Assembly: GCA_028279215.1 (NCBI GenBank)
Contig: JANQOF010000001.1
Coordinates: 1 to 53,921, forward strand
Length of the DNA stretch: 53,921 nt
DNA from: Pirellulales bacterium
Lineage (GTDB): Bacteria; Planctomycetota; Planctomycetia; Pirellulales; Lacipirellulaceae
Direction of reading: 5' to 3'
Under the pieces are notes generated by a model. That model was not told the DNA's origin and ran no database searches. It worked only from the letters and a program-made list of their open reading frames with translations. Numbering within the stretch: position 1 is the first letter of the stretch; every line of letters begins with the position of its first letter. Positions 36,189 to 45,053 of the stretch are shown here, one piece after another. The translations under genes and the position numbers were made by a program.

Positions 36189-38942
36189 ATGGGTAAGAAG
36201 AAGGCAGCAGGCGGCAACAGAGCCCTGGTGATTGTCGAATCGCCAGCCAAGGCCAAGACGATCGGAAAATACCTCGGACCGGGCTTTACGGTCGAGGCGA
36301 GCATCGGTCATGTGCGCGATTTGCCCCAAGGCGCGAAGCAGATTCCGGCGAAGTTCAAAGGTGAATCGTGGGCCAATCTGGGTGTGAACGTGGAGAACGA
36401 TTTTGAGCCCATCTACGTCGTGCCGCCGGGCAAGAGCAAGCACATCAAACTGCTCAAAGACAAGCTTAAGGAGTCGAGCGAGCTCTACCTGGCAACGGAC
36501 GAAGACCGCGAAGGGGAGGCGATCAGTTGGCACCTGCTCGAACTGCTCAAGCCGAAGGTGCCGGTGCATCGCCTGGTTTTTCACGAGATCACCAAAGACG
36601 CCATTCAATCGGCCCTCGAGTCGCCCCGCAGTGTCGACGACGGATTAGTCAGGGCGCAAGAAACGCGCCGCATTCTCGACCGATTGTATGGTTACGAAGT
36701 GTCGCCGTTGCTATGGCGTAAGGTTCGCCCCAAACTATCGGCTGGCCGCGTTCAAAGTGTGGCTGTGCGATTGATCGTCGAGCGCGAGCGTGAACGCATG
36801 GCATTCGTGTCGAGCAACTGGTGGGACCTGCTGGGACTATTTGCCAACGCCAAGAGCGAGACGCTCGAAGCGACGTTGGTGACGGTCGATGGCAAGAAGA
36901 TACCTAGCGGAAAGGACTTCGACTCGGCAACAGGTAGGCTAAGGAACCAAGAGCTTCGCCTGCTGAACGAAAAGGAGGCGACCGAACTCGCCGATCGAAT
37001 TAGAAGCGGGGACTTCACGGTCACGAAGGTAGAAGACAAGCCGTACACCACCAAGCCTTACGCCCCGTTCACGACCAGCACACTGCAACAGGAAGCCAAC
37101 CGCAAGCTGGGATTCACGGCACGCCGTACGATGCAAGCGGCACAGAGCTTATACGAAAACGGCCACATCACTTACATGCGTACCGACAGCACCAATCTGG
37201 CGGCGGTGGCGGTGGAAGATGCTCGGAAGTTAATCGTAGGTGAGTATGGAGACGACTACCTTCCAAAGAAGCCGCGCACCTATGTCGGTAAGGTAAAGAA
37301 CGCCCAGGAGGCACACGAGGCGATTCGCCCGGCGGGTCACCCGTTTGAGTTGCCCGGCGCGATTAAGAGTCAGCTCAATGCCGACGAGGCAAAGATCTTC
37401 GACCTTGTTTGGAAGCGTACCATCGCTAGCCAAATGGAAGACGCCCGAGGGCGTAGAATCTCCATCACTATCGAAGGAGGTGGATGTACGTTCCAGGTCA
37501 GCGGAAAGACCATCGACTTCCCAGGGTACCTTCGGGCGTACGTAGAAGGTTCCGACGACCCGACCGCAGAACTCGCCGATCAGGAAAAGCTGTTGCCGTC
37601 GGTCGAAGTCGGTGAGAAGCTGGAGTGCCGCGATCTATCGGCCAAGGAGCACAACACACTGCCGCCCAGCCGTTACAGCGAAGCGGCGCTCACCAAGGCC
37701 TTGGAAGAACGTGGCATCGGGCGTCCAAGTACCTACGCATCGATCATCGACACCATTCAGGCCCGCAGCTACGTGTTCAAGAAAGGCAACGCGCTCGTGC
37801 CGACGTGGATTGCATTCTCGGTCACTAAGTTGCTCGAAGACCACCTGACGCGGCTGGTGGACTATCAGTTCACCGCCCAGATGGAAGACGACCTCGATGC
37901 CATCAGCCGTGGAGAGCGCAAGCACATCGAATACCTGGAGTCGTTCTACTTTGGCAACGGCAAGCCCGGACTGAAGAAACAACTCGAGCACAAAGTTGAT
38001 GAGATCGACGCCCGCGGCATCAGCCGCATCCTCATCGGCCATCCCGAAGGCGGCGACGAGGTGTATGTTCGCGTCGGACGGTATTCGCCGTTCGTGGAGC
38101 AGGGCGAGCAAACCGCTTCGTTGCCTGAGGATCTTCCGCCCGACGAAGTGACACTCGAGAAAGCGCTGGAGCTGCTTGCCCAAGCCGAAAAGGGAGACGA
38201 GCCGCTTGGCATGTGTCCCGAGACCGGCAAGCCTGTGTACCTGAAGATCGGCCGATTCGGGCCGTACATTATGCGCGGTCATCCCGACGACGAAGAGAAG
38301 CCGCAGAACGCCGGATTGCTCAAGGGCATGACGCCCGAGAGCATCGACTTCGAAACGGCTCTCAAGCTGCTGTCGCTCCCGCGCGAACTTGGTGAGTACC
38401 ACCCACCCGCGCCGCCCGCTGCGGCTGCCGACGAGAGCAAAGATGGCGACGAAAAGAAGGAAGAGACGAAGGAGGCCAAGGGCGGCAAGGTCATGGCGTA
38501 CAACGGTCGGTACGGGCCGTACATCAAATGCGGCAGCGAAACCCGCTCGTTGCCCGCTGATATCTCGCCGCTCGACGTGACGTTGGAGCAGGCAATCGAG
38601 CTGCTCAAGACTCCCAAAACTCGCGGTCGGGGAGCCGCCAAGAAAGAGCCCATCAAGGTGTTCGACGGCGAGTCTCCTGTTACCGGCATGAAAGTGCAAT
38701 TGCTTGATGGTCGCTACGGTCCTTACGTAACCGACGGCGAAACGAATGCCTCGCTGCCAAAGGGAACGTCGCCCGAGGAGTTGGACTTCAACGAAGCGCT
38801 CAACCTACTTGCCGCTCGCGCTGCTGCCGGCGGCTCGAAGAAAAAGAAGACAACCAAAAAGAAGACCCCGACCAAGAAGAAAGCTGCCAAAAAGAAATCG
38901 GCTAAGAAGGGTACGACCAAGCGAAAGACGAAGAAGTCGTAA
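36189..38942 (+). CDS. topA: DNA topoisomerase I (type IA), Lys-rich C-terminus
   Basis: The 917-residue enzyme starts with the Toprim domain (ALVIVESPAKAKTIGKYLG, then ATDEDREGEAI with Asp104, Asp106 and Glu110). The catalytic tyrosine follows in HITYMRTDSTN (Tyr329), and SAGRVQSVAVRLI is a family signature. After the cleavage domains come several copies of the topoisomerase C-terminal repeat (IGRFGPYIMRG, NGRYGPYIKCG, DGRYGPYVTDG). These replace the zinc fingers of Escherichia coli TopA. The last 50 or so residues are almost all Lys, Thr and Ala, a basic DNA-binding tail. It relaxes negative supercoils. The start follows from the Toprim position. The gene converges with acpS. Confidence 0.96.
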   Translation: MGKKKAAGGNRALVIVESPAKAKTIGKYLGPGFTVEASIGHVRDLPQGAKQIPAKFKGESWANLGVNVENDFEPIYVVPPGKSKHIKLLKDKLKESSELYLATDEDREGEAISWHLLELLKPKVPVHRLVFHEITKDAIQSALESPRSVDDGLVRAQETRRILDRLYGYEVSPLLWRKVRPKLSAGRVQSVAVRLIVERERERMAFVSSNWWDLLGLFANAKSETLEATLVTVDGKKIPSGKDFDSATGRLRNQELRLLNEKEATELADRIRSGDFTVTKVEDKPYTTKPYAPFTTSTLQQEANRKLGFTARRTMQAAQSLYENGHITYMRTDSTNLAAVAVEDARKLIVGEYGDDYLPKKPRTYVGKVKNAQEAHEAIRPAGHPFELPGAIKSQLNADEAKIFDLVWKRTIASQMEDARGRRISITIEGGGCTFQVSGKTIDFPGYLRAYVEGSDDPTAELADQEKLLPSVEVGEKLECRDLSAKEHNTLPPSRYSEAALTKALEERGIGRPSTYASIIDTIQARSYVFKKGNALVPTWIAFSVTKLLEDHLTRLVDYQFTAQMEDDLDAISRGERKHIEYLESFYFGNGKPGLKKQLEHKVDEIDARGISRILIGHPEGGDEVYVRVGRYSPFVEQGEQTASLPEDLPPDEVTLEKALELLAQAEKGDEPLGMCPETGKPVYLKIGRFGPYIMRGHPDDEEKPQNAGLLKGMTPESIDFETALKLLSLPRELGEYHPPAPPAAAADESKDGDEKKEETKEAKGGKVMAYNGRYGPYIKCGSETRSLPADISPLDVTLEQAIELLKTPKTRGRGAAKKEPIKVFDGESPVTGMKVQLLDGRYGPYVTDGETNASLPKGTSPEELDFNEALNLLAARAAAGGSKKKKTTKKKTPTKKKAAKKKSAKKGTTKRKTKKS

Positions 38943-38981
38943 CCTCGTTGGCTCAACCGGGCGCTCGCTTTCACTCCTTCC

Positions 38982-39365
38982 TTACTCTCCTTCGGCAATT
39001 GCGTAGGCCACCGCGTGCGACCGTGCGTGCGAAATGCTGATGTGCATGCGCTGGATGCCAAGGCTATCAGCCACGTCGCGGGCCCCAGCATGCAGCATGA
39101 TGGTTGGAGCACCGGTGGACAGGTTGGCCACCTCGACGTCGCGCCAGCTTATGCCCTTCCGCCAGCCGGTGCCCAGCGCCTTGAGCACCGCCTCTTTGGC
39201 CGCCCAGCGGCCTGCATAGTGCTGTGTGGCGGCTTTGCGGCTGCTGCAGTACGCAATCTCGTTATCGGTGTAGACGCGGCAAATGAACAGCTCGCCGTGT
39301 CGCTCGATCATGTTGGCGATCCGCAAACACTCGGTAATGTCGGTGCCGATACCAATGATGTGCAT
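38982..39365 (-). CDS. acpS: Holo-[acyl-carrier-protein] synthase
   Basis: The 127-residue protein starts MHIIGIGTDITEC with the metal-binding Asp9, and carries RWAAKEAVLKALGTG with the second ligand Glu58. These are the two signatures of AcpS. ISISHARSHAVAYAI near the end matches the conserved His-containing segment. The enzyme moves phosphopantetheine from CoA to a serine of the acyl carrier protein. An upstream in-frame ATG at 39404 would add 13 residues and nearly touch the preceding gene, so 39365 was preferred. It is the third gene of a metB-like, membrane protein, acpS group. Confidence 0.94.
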   Translation of the reverse strand: MHIIGIGTDITECLRIANMIERHGELFICRVYTDNEIAYCSSRKAATQHYAGRWAAKEAVLKALGTGWRKGISWRDVEVANLSTGAPTIMLHAGARDVADSLGIQRMHISISHARSHAVAYAIAEGE

Positions 39366-39407
39366 GACGAGCCGGTCAACTGCAGCAGAAGCGAGCATTC
39401 GCAAGGG

Positions 39408-39914
39408 TCACTCGCCGCTTGCTGCCCGCAACTTTCCACCTACCTCGACGATAACCACCGTGGCCACCGCCAACAAGCAGGCGTCGAGCGTCCATAGCAT
39501 CACAGTTTGAGTGGTTGCCTCGGCCCACATGTACTCAAGGAACGATTCGTTGGACCAGCCAGGGCGGAACAGCTCCACCGCCGGTTGTTTGGCTGCCTGT
39601 TTCTCGCGGTTGTCCATCACAGCGACGTACAACCACCAGTGTTGCACCACGATCGCCAGAACTGCGGCCACAAATGCTAAACGCCAGCTCGGGTGACCGA
39701 GGCTTAGGATCGACATTCCGCCGACCACTAGCACTCCGACGCCGACTCCCACTCCAAGAGGAGTGAGCCCAACGAACGAAATACCAACGCGGTGAAATGC
39801 CCCCGCCGTGATGCCACCGACAATGCCCCCGACGATCGCCACGAGCAATCCGCCCGTAGGGGCGCGCCACGAAACCTGTATTGTGGCGGGCGCGGTCGAG
39901 TCCATTGGTTCCAA
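39408..39914 (-). CDS. Small membrane protein, function unknown
   Basis: The 168-residue product has four hydrophobic segments: about 22-45, Gly/Val-rich 48-68, 78-98 and 138-158. A Gly-rich first half (GLLVAIVGGIVGGITAGAF) and a soluble loop with GWSNESFLEYMWAE are visible. It begins four bases after the metB-like stop and ends before acpS, so it belongs to that operon. No motif was recognised. Confidence 0.7.
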   Translation of the reverse strand: MEPMDSTAPATIQVSWRAPTGGLLVAIVGGIVGGITAGAFHRVGISFVGLTPLGVGVGVGVLVVGGMSILSLGHPSWRLAFVAAVLAIVVQHWWLYVAVMDNREKQAAKQPAVELFRPGWSNESFLEYMWAEATTQTVMLWTLDACLLAVATVVIVEVGGKLRAASGE

Positions 39915-39918
39915 GTTG

Positions 39919-41166
39919 TTAGGCGGTACGGTCGAGCGCCTGGGAAAGGTCGGCGATCAAATCGTCCGCGTCTTCAATGCCGCACGACATGCGAATCATG
40001 TTGTCATAAATCCCAAACCGTTGGCGATCTTCGGGCGTGCACTGATAGTAACTCATCACCAGCGGCTGTTCGATCAGCGATTCCACACCGCCAAGACTAG
40101 GTGCGATGCGAGGAATCGTCACCGTGTCGACTACGTCGGCCGTCGCGCGCCAATCGGCGTCCTTTAGCAGGAAGGTCACTAGCCCGCCAAAGCCGCGCAT
40201 GGTTCGTTGGGCGACTTCGAAATCGCGGTGCGACTTCAGGCCAGGGTAATACACCTTTTCGACACGAGGATGCTCGTCGAGAAACTTGGCCACTTTCAGT
40301 CCGTTTTCGTTGTGGCGGGCCATGCGCAGCTCGAAGGTCTTTAGCCCACGAAGCAGCAGGTAAACACTCTGCGGGCCGTTCACGGCGCCCATGATGCCGC
40401 GCAGGTTGCGAACCGGTTCCAAGCTTTCCTCGGTGCCCGCAACCACACCGGCGAGCAAATCGTTGTGCCCGCCAAGATACTTCGTGGCCGAGTGCAGCAC
40501 GTAATCGACGCCTGCATCGATGGGCTGCAAGTTGTACGGCGTAGCAAGCGTAGCGTCGATCAGGGTTTCGACCCCGGTCTGCCTGCCAATCTCGGCAAAT
40601 CGGTCCAGGTCCACGACGCTCATATGTGGGTTGGTTGGCGACTCGCTAATTAGCATGCGAGTGTTGGGCGTAACGGCCGCTTCCATAGCCTCGTAATCGC
40701 ACGCCGGCACTTGAACGGTTTTCACCCCGAATCGCGACATGTGCTTCGAACAGAACTCTCGGCTGCGATGATAACACTCGTCGAAGAAGATCACCTCGTC
40801 ACCTGAATTCAGTTTGGACATCAGCAAACCCACAAGGGCGGCCATGCCGCTGGAGTAGAGCACGGCGTCTTCGGCTCCCTCCAATGCAGCCAGTTTTTGC
40901 TCGGCCACTCGCTCGCCTGGGTTTCCGTAGCGGCCATACTCTTCGCGGGGCTGTTCTTGTTCGATGTAGTCGATCACCGACTGCGTGTCACGAAACGTGT
41001 AGGTCGACGCGCAAAAGATGGGGTCGGTAATCGAATCGCCCGGCTTTTGGCGCTGCTCGCCCGCATGCACCGCGATGGTCGACATCCTACGTCTGCCATC
41101 GCCGGTTGCATCGCGTGAAGTTGACAATGACTCGACCACCTTCTCTGGAAGTTCAAGACTACTCAT
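39919..41166 (-). CDS. Cys/Met-metabolism PLP enzyme (cystathionine gamma-synthase type)
   Basis: The 415-residue fold-type I PLP enzyme has YGRYGNPGERVAEQKLAALEGAEDA and the PLP lysine in HSATKYLGGHNDLLAG, with the aromatic stacking region in YSSGMAALVGLL. These are the signatures of the MetB/MetC/MetZ family. The reaction is probably replacement or elimination at the gamma or beta carbon of a homoserine or cysteine derivative. Which one cannot be told from sequence alone. The start at ATG 41166 was chosen because residues before it (frame open to 41283) are unlike the family and overlap the leader terminator. The leader carries an intrinsic terminator at 41222-41259 and another hairpin at 41281-41315, which suggests attenuation. 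It heads a group with a membrane protein and acpS. Confidence 0.88.
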   Translation of the reverse strand: MSSLELPEKVVESLSTSRDATGDGRRRMSTIAVHAGEQRQKPGDSITDPIFCASTYTFRDTQSVIDYIEQEQPREEYGRYGNPGERVAEQKLAALEGAEDAVLYSSGMAALVGLLMSKLNSGDEVIFFDECYHRSREFCSKHMSRFGVKTVQVPACDYEAMEAAVTPNTRMLISESPTNPHMSVVDLDRFAEIGRQTGVETLIDATLATPYNLQPIDAGVDYVLHSATKYLGGHNDLLAGVVAGTEESLEPVRNLRGIMGAVNGPQSVYLLLRGLKTFELRMARHNENGLKVAKFLDEHPRVEKVYYPGLKSHRDFEVAQRTMRGFGGLVTFLLKDADWRATADVVDTVTIPRIAPSLGGVESLIEQPLVMSYYQCTPEDRQRFGIYDNMIRMSCGIEDADDLIADLSQALDRTA

Positions 41167-41221
41167 GGCAGACCTGCGCAAGGGTTGAAACACGGCCAGC
41201 GGGGCAAGCTCCGTTGCGCAC

Positions 41222-41259
41222 AAAAAAACCGCAGGCCAAATCACACTTGGCATCTGCGG
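41222..41259 (-). terminator. Intrinsic terminator inside the metB leader (attenuator candidate)
   Basis: Read on the - strand, CCGCA...GCCAA closes with TTTGGC-C-TGCGG around a short loop, and seven T residues follow at once (41228-41222). It lies 56 bases before the start codon of the metB-like gene. No gene on the - strand ends just upstream; the nearest one stops at 42161. It is therefore unlikely to end another transcript and more likely regulates the metB group. Confidence 0.75.
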
Positions 41260-41280
41260 CGATTCGCATGTCGGTGTTGT

Positions 41281-41315
41281 CACGCGTCAGTCGGCAATAA
41301 GGCCGATGTCGCGTG
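41281..41315 (-). promoter_or_regulatory. Leader hairpin upstream of the metB attenuator
   Basis: CACGCG (41310-41315 on -) pairs with CGCGTG (41281-41286). A small internal loop separates this from an inner TCGGC/GCCGA stem with a six-base loop. It is 21 bases upstream of the terminator hairpin on the same strand. It does not match SAM-I, SAM-II or SAH riboswitch motifs that I know. A leader-peptide or an unknown ligand-sensing structure are both possible. Confidence 0.55.
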
Positions 41316-41720
41316 GGCACTTTAGCAGTAAGGCTGCAAGCGGCCACAAATCCCAGTGTTCCCAATAATCTACCGTTCACAGCAGCGCGAATCAAGCGGT
41401 TAGATCGTCCGAAGTGGCGATTTTGGCAGGTTTTGCCTTTCGAATGATGTCTTTGCAGTGCTTGCGACCAACCATTGCACGGCCGGTCTACTCGACAATT
41501 CTCGGATCGAGCGCTGCCTAGGTTTCGCAGCGCACTCGTCCCCCCAACCTTGGTTACCCGCTGGCCATACAACCCGCAATACCGGAAGTTGAACCATTGC
41601 GCACGCCGCAATCCATTGCCGATGTTGGCAGAGCGGCCGGACACCCAATCTACACTTGTGGGCCAAATGACGATTTTCGAAGGTGTTCGACCCATCGTAC
41701 TCAAGGCAAGGGGCCCACTA

Positions 41721-42164
41721 ATGCAGTTTGGAATGTACCTATACAAACGAGGTGTCGTCGACGCGCACGACTTGGTCCATGCGTACGAACTGCAAGACGA
41801 GCGGCGTGTGCCACTAGGTGTACTGGCGATCGAACACGACCTCTTGGCCGTTCGCGACGTCTTGAGCGTTCTTCGTGTGCAAAGCGATTTGCCAAACGAT
41901 CGCTTCGGCGAGATCGCTGTCGATCTGGGTCTAATGACTAACCGAGATGTCGCTGAGTTGCTCATGATTCAGTCCGATCGACGTCCATCCATGGGCGAGT
42001 GTCTAGTGGAACTGGGTATCCTTACGCCGGAGAAAGCCGCCAAGGAACTTGCCGCGTTCCGTCGCGAACGCGAGCGCGGTGGGGCTGGCAAGGTACATCG
42101 AGTGATCAGTCGCATGCCCAATGACGCCATGGCGAAAGCCGCCGAGTTAACCACCGCTACTTAA
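41721..42164 (+). CDS. Protein of four MshEN/GspE-N-like repeats
   Basis: From ATG 41721 (AAGGGG at 41708-41713 gives the ribosome site) the 147-residue product is built of four units of about 29 residues. They begin FGMYLYKRGVVDAHDLV, LGVLAIEHDLLAVRDVL, FGEIAVDLGLMTNRDVA and MGECLVELGILTPEKAA, and the first three each end near a Gln. This is the pattern of the T2SSE N-terminal (MshEN/GspE-N) module. In some pilus and secretion ATPases that module binds cyclic-di-GMP or partners. No ATPase domain is attached. Longer upstream frames read as non-coding. The stop overlaps the FAH gene stop by four bases. Confidence 0.75.
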   Translation: MQFGMYLYKRGVVDAHDLVHAYELQDERRVPLGVLAIEHDLLAVRDVLSVLRVQSDLPNDRFGEIAVDLGLMTNRDVAELLMIQSDRRPSMGECLVELGILTPEKAAKELAAFRRERERGGAGKVHRVISRMPNDAMAKAAELTTAT

Positions 42165-42967
42165 ACGCTCTCCTCTACAACAGGATTCGTCAGCGTGCCG
42201 ATGCTGTCGATCTCTACACTCACCGTGTCGCCCGGTTGCAAGTAAACCGGCGGCGTGCGGGCAAAGCCAACGCCGTGCGGGGTGCCGGTGAAGATCGTGG
42301 TGCCAGGCAGCAATGTGGTGCTTCCACTCAGGAACTCGATGAGCGTCGGCACGTCGAATATCATGTCGTCGGTGTTCCAATCTTGCATGACCTCGCCATT
42401 CAGCTTGGTGCGGATGCCGAGCGAATTGGGATTGGGAATCTCGTCGGCTGTCACCAACACCGGACCGAGCGGAGCGAACGTGTCAAACGTCTTCCCGCGA
42501 ACCCACTGCCCACCTCCTCCATTGCGCTGCCAATCGCGGGCGCTCACGTCGTTGCCGCCCGTGTAGCCAAACACATAATCGAGCGCCCGATCGCGCAGCA
42601 CGTTCTTGCAAGCCTTTCCAATAATCACCACCAACTCACATTCATAGTCGACTCGGTCGCTACGCAGTTTGCGTGGCAAGACGATCGGCGCACCGGGCGC
42701 CTGCACCGCTGCGGTCGACTTCATGAACACAACTGGGTTTTCGGGAATCGGCTTGCCACCCTCCTCGGCGTGCTTCGCATAGTTGAGCCCAATGCAATAG
42801 ATGTCGCACGGCACCAGCGGCGCGAGAGTGCGGGCAACTTCCACAGGTTCGCCAGTGTCGCGCAACTCGCCGAACAGTTCGCCGGTGGTCCGCGTTACGC
42901 TTCCATCAGCTTGCTGGACTCCGAGTGTTTGCTCGCCCGATTCTTCTTCAACCCTAACGATTCTCAT
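42161..42967 (-). CDS. Fumarylacetoacetate hydrolase (FAH) family protein
   Basis: The 268-residue protein has the FAH C-terminal domain. CIGLNYAKHAEE is followed by YECELVVIIG, with the metal-binding acidic residues, then FGYTGGNDVSARDWQ and TGTPHGVG. Family members hydrolyse or decarboxylate 2-oxo acids such as acylpyruvates and 2-oxohept-3-ene dioates, using a divalent metal. The substrate cannot be named. Its ATG follows the hyuB stop directly (TGA then ATG), so translation is coupled. That suggests FAH acts on a product of the hydantoinase/oxoprolinase pair. Confidence 0.9.
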   Translation of the reverse strand: MRIVRVEEESGEQTLGVQQADGSVTRTTGELFGELRDTGEPVEVARTLAPLVPCDIYCIGLNYAKHAEEGGKPIPENPVVFMKSTAAVQAPGAPIVLPRKLRSDRVDYECELVVIIGKACKNVLRDRALDYVFGYTGGNDVSARDWQRNGGGGQWVRGKTFDTFAPLGPVLVTADEIPNPNSLGIRTKLNGEVMQDWNTDDMIFDVPTLIEFLSGSTTLLPGTTIFTGTPHGVGFARTPPVYLQPGDTVSVEIDSIGTLTNPVVEESV

Positions 42968-44659
42968 TCAGTTGCACCTGCAATCATCTATTGACGTGCC
43001 GTAAACCTTGTCCGCTCTTTCGGCGGAAATCACCCCTGCAGCCACATCCGCCGCTACCGCTTCGCGATCGCGCTGTTTCGTGTCGCCCCAACCTCCACCA
43101 CCGGGCGTTTCGATCCTCAGTCGTTCACCGTACGCGAGCGTGGTCACCACTTTTGTGGGCAGCAACTCGCGTGTTCCGTCATTGCGGACTAGGTAACACA
43201 TCGCCCCAGTGGCCTGCTGGCCACATTCTAGCCCCCATGGCGTGAAGCGTCGGCGGTCGGCGCCGATCGAGACGGTCAATTGATTGGCTAGCGAACGAAT
43301 CTCGCGCACCAGGCCGCACCCGCCGCGAAACCGTCCCGCCCCTTCCGTGTTGGGCAGCAGCGTGTACGCCGTGACTTCTAGCGGGTAGACCTGCTCGATC
43401 ACCTCAATGGGCGTGTTGAGCGTATTGGTGAGGTGCGTGTGGACCGCGTCGCCGCCGTCCTGGTCGTGCATCGCGCCCTGCCCGCCGGCGAGCGTCTCGA
43501 CGTAGTTGAAGTAATCGCCGGTGCGAGGGTCGATGCCGCCAAGGTTCACAAGATTCATCTCGCCGCTGCACGCCGCACACACCTTCTCCGGGGCGACTTG
43601 ATAGAACGCGCCCAGCAGCACGTCGACCACGCGCTGGTCGGTCAAGATGTTGGCATTGCCAATCGCCGCTGGGAACTTGGCTTCGAGCACCGTGCCCTCT
43701 TTCACTTTCACGTGCAGTGGCCGATACGCACCGGCGGACGTGGCGAGCGTTGGATCGACAATTGCCTTGGCCGCGTAGTACAAGCACGACGCGGCCGCCG
43801 ACTTTCGGCAATTGAGCGGCCCACGAACTTGCGGGCCTGACTTGGAGAAATCGGCCGTGAGTTCATCGCCAGCAACTTCCAACTCCACCGCAATCCTCAC
43901 CGGCTCGTCGTCGAGCCCGTCGTCGTCGAGGAAGTCTTCGAACGCGTACTTTCCGTCGGGTAGCGCATCGATACCGCTTCGCATCACCCGTTCGGCGTGG
44001 TCGAGGATGTGCGCGGCGTACTCGAGCGCCACGTCGGCTCCAATCGTCACACAAAGCTCGGCGACGCGCCGCTCCGCGGTTCGACCGGCGGCGTACTGCG
44101 CAAGCAAGTCGCCACGGACCTCGTGCCGTGTGCGGGCGTTTTGTTCGATGAGCCGCAGCAGTACCTCGTCGGCTTTACCTTTGCGAAACACCGGCATCGG
44201 CGGAATCTGCAAGCCTTCTTGATAAATCTCATACACGCCCAGCGGCATACTGCCCGGCGCGAATCCGCCCAGGTCGATGTGATGCGCTGTGGTCGCGGCG
44301 ACTGCAATCGCTTGCCCATCCACGTACACTGGCGAAACCATCGACACGTCGGGCAAGTGCCCAGGGCCTTCTGGGTAGGGCAAGTTGGTAATCACCGCGT
44401 CGCCCGGCGCAAGCGACTCGAGCGGATACTCTCGCAGCACCGCCCGAATTACCGCCGGCAAAATGCCCAAGTGCAGCGGCGTGCCCACTTCGGCTTGGGC
44501 TACAATCTCGCCACTCGGCAAAGCCACCGCGGCCGAGCAGTCGCGGCGGTCTTTGATGTTCGGCGAATACGCCGTCCGGACCATCGCCGCGCACGCCTCC
44601 TCGGCAATCGATTGCCAACGATGCCGCATCACTTCGAGCAGAACAGGGTCCGGGGGCAT
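42968..44659 (-). CDS. hyuB: Hydantoinase B/oxoprolinase family protein
   Basis: The 563-residue protein shows the HyuB signatures: LEVMRHRWQSIAEEACAAM at the start, FSPNIKDRRDCS-type (here TAYSPNIKDRRDCSAAV), GTPLHLGILP, ITNLPYPEGPGHLPDVSM, and late motifs NLGGIDPRTG and GGGGWGD. With HyuA it forms an ATP-dependent ring-opening enzyme for hydantoins or 5-oxoproline; related acetone carboxylase subunits share the fold. Normally hyuA and hyuB are adjacent. Here the hyuA gene lies 1.85 kb upstream beyond opposite-strand genes. The name hyuB describes the family; the substrate is not known. Confidence 0.9.
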   Translation of the reverse strand: MPPDPVLLEVMRHRWQSIAEEACAAMVRTAYSPNIKDRRDCSAAVALPSGEIVAQAEVGTPLHLGILPAVIRAVLREYPLESLAPGDAVITNLPYPEGPGHLPDVSMVSPVYVDGQAIAVAATTAHHIDLGGFAPGSMPLGVYEIYQEGLQIPPMPVFRKGKADEVLLRLIEQNARTRHEVRGDLLAQYAAGRTAERRVAELCVTIGADVALEYAAHILDHAERVMRSGIDALPDGKYAFEDFLDDDGLDDEPVRIAVELEVAGDELTADFSKSGPQVRGPLNCRKSAAASCLYYAAKAIVDPTLATSAGAYRPLHVKVKEGTVLEAKFPAAIGNANILTDQRVVDVLLGAFYQVAPEKVCAACSGEMNLVNLGGIDPRTGDYFNYVETLAGGQGAMHDQDGGDAVHTHLTNTLNTPIEVIEQVYPLEVTAYTLLPNTEGAGRFRGGCGLVREIRSLANQLTVSIGADRRRFTPWGLECGQQATGAMCYLVRNDGTRELLPTKVVTTLAYGERLRIETPGGGGWGDTKQRDREAVAADVAAGVISAERADKVYGTSIDDCRCN

Positions 44660-44723
44660 TGGTGGAAGGATGGGGCTCGGGGCTCGGGATTTTGGAACTG
44701 CTATGAGTTTTTTCTGTAGTTTA

Positions 44724-44880
44724 CCAACGTGTCAAAAAACCTCTGGTCGTAAATGGTTATGGAGGAAGTACTTGGAGTTCTTGCACACCTTTGTTCTGGG
44801 GAGACACGATTCGCTGTGCATTTACTCACGCCTGGTCGTGCGCGTTTCGCGCTGTATTTGCCGAGGCTTTTTTGCGTTGG
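44724..44880. repeat. Long inverted repeat with A/T-tract arms
   Basis: The left arm CCAACG (44724-44729), CAAAAAACCTC (44733-44743) pairs with the right arm GAGG-C-TTTTTTG (44863-44874) and CGTTGG (44875-44880), giving 17 pairs around a 119-base centre. Next to it a second short palindrome, GTTTTTT (44899-44905) with AAAAAAC (44917-44923), encloses CCAGCTGTGCG. No gene was recognised in the 394 bases between hyuB and the SUKH pseudogene. A 62-codon frame on the - strand (44701-44889) spans the repeat but has no identifiable product. Confidence 0.6.
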
Positions 44881-45053
44881 TCGATTCATGAGGCCGGGGT
44901 TTTTTCCAGCTGTGCGAAAAAACGAACTTGGTATCGGTGCTCAAAGGATGGTGCGTTGGGTAGCCCCAATCCGCGCAGCGAACTCTCGACGCACCCGCAG
45001 GAGCATTCATGTAGACTACCGGTTTAGGTGGCCGATTTCTACCGAAAAGTCTG

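Noticed and set aside
37635..38699. Long - strand open frame of 354 codons opposite topA
   Set aside because: It mirrors the codon pattern of topA, which has clear Toprim and C-terminal repeat motifs. The antisense product has no motif or ribosome site.
41222..41315. SAM-I, SAM-II or SAH riboswitch in the metB leader
   Set aside because: None of the conserved core sequences of these classes that I know was found. Only the terminator and one hairpin can be supported, so no class is named.
44701..44889. 62-codon - strand frame starting MNRPTQKSLGKYSAKR
   Set aside because: It spans both arms of the long inverted repeat and has no ribosome site or known relative. It is recorded only as part of the repeat.
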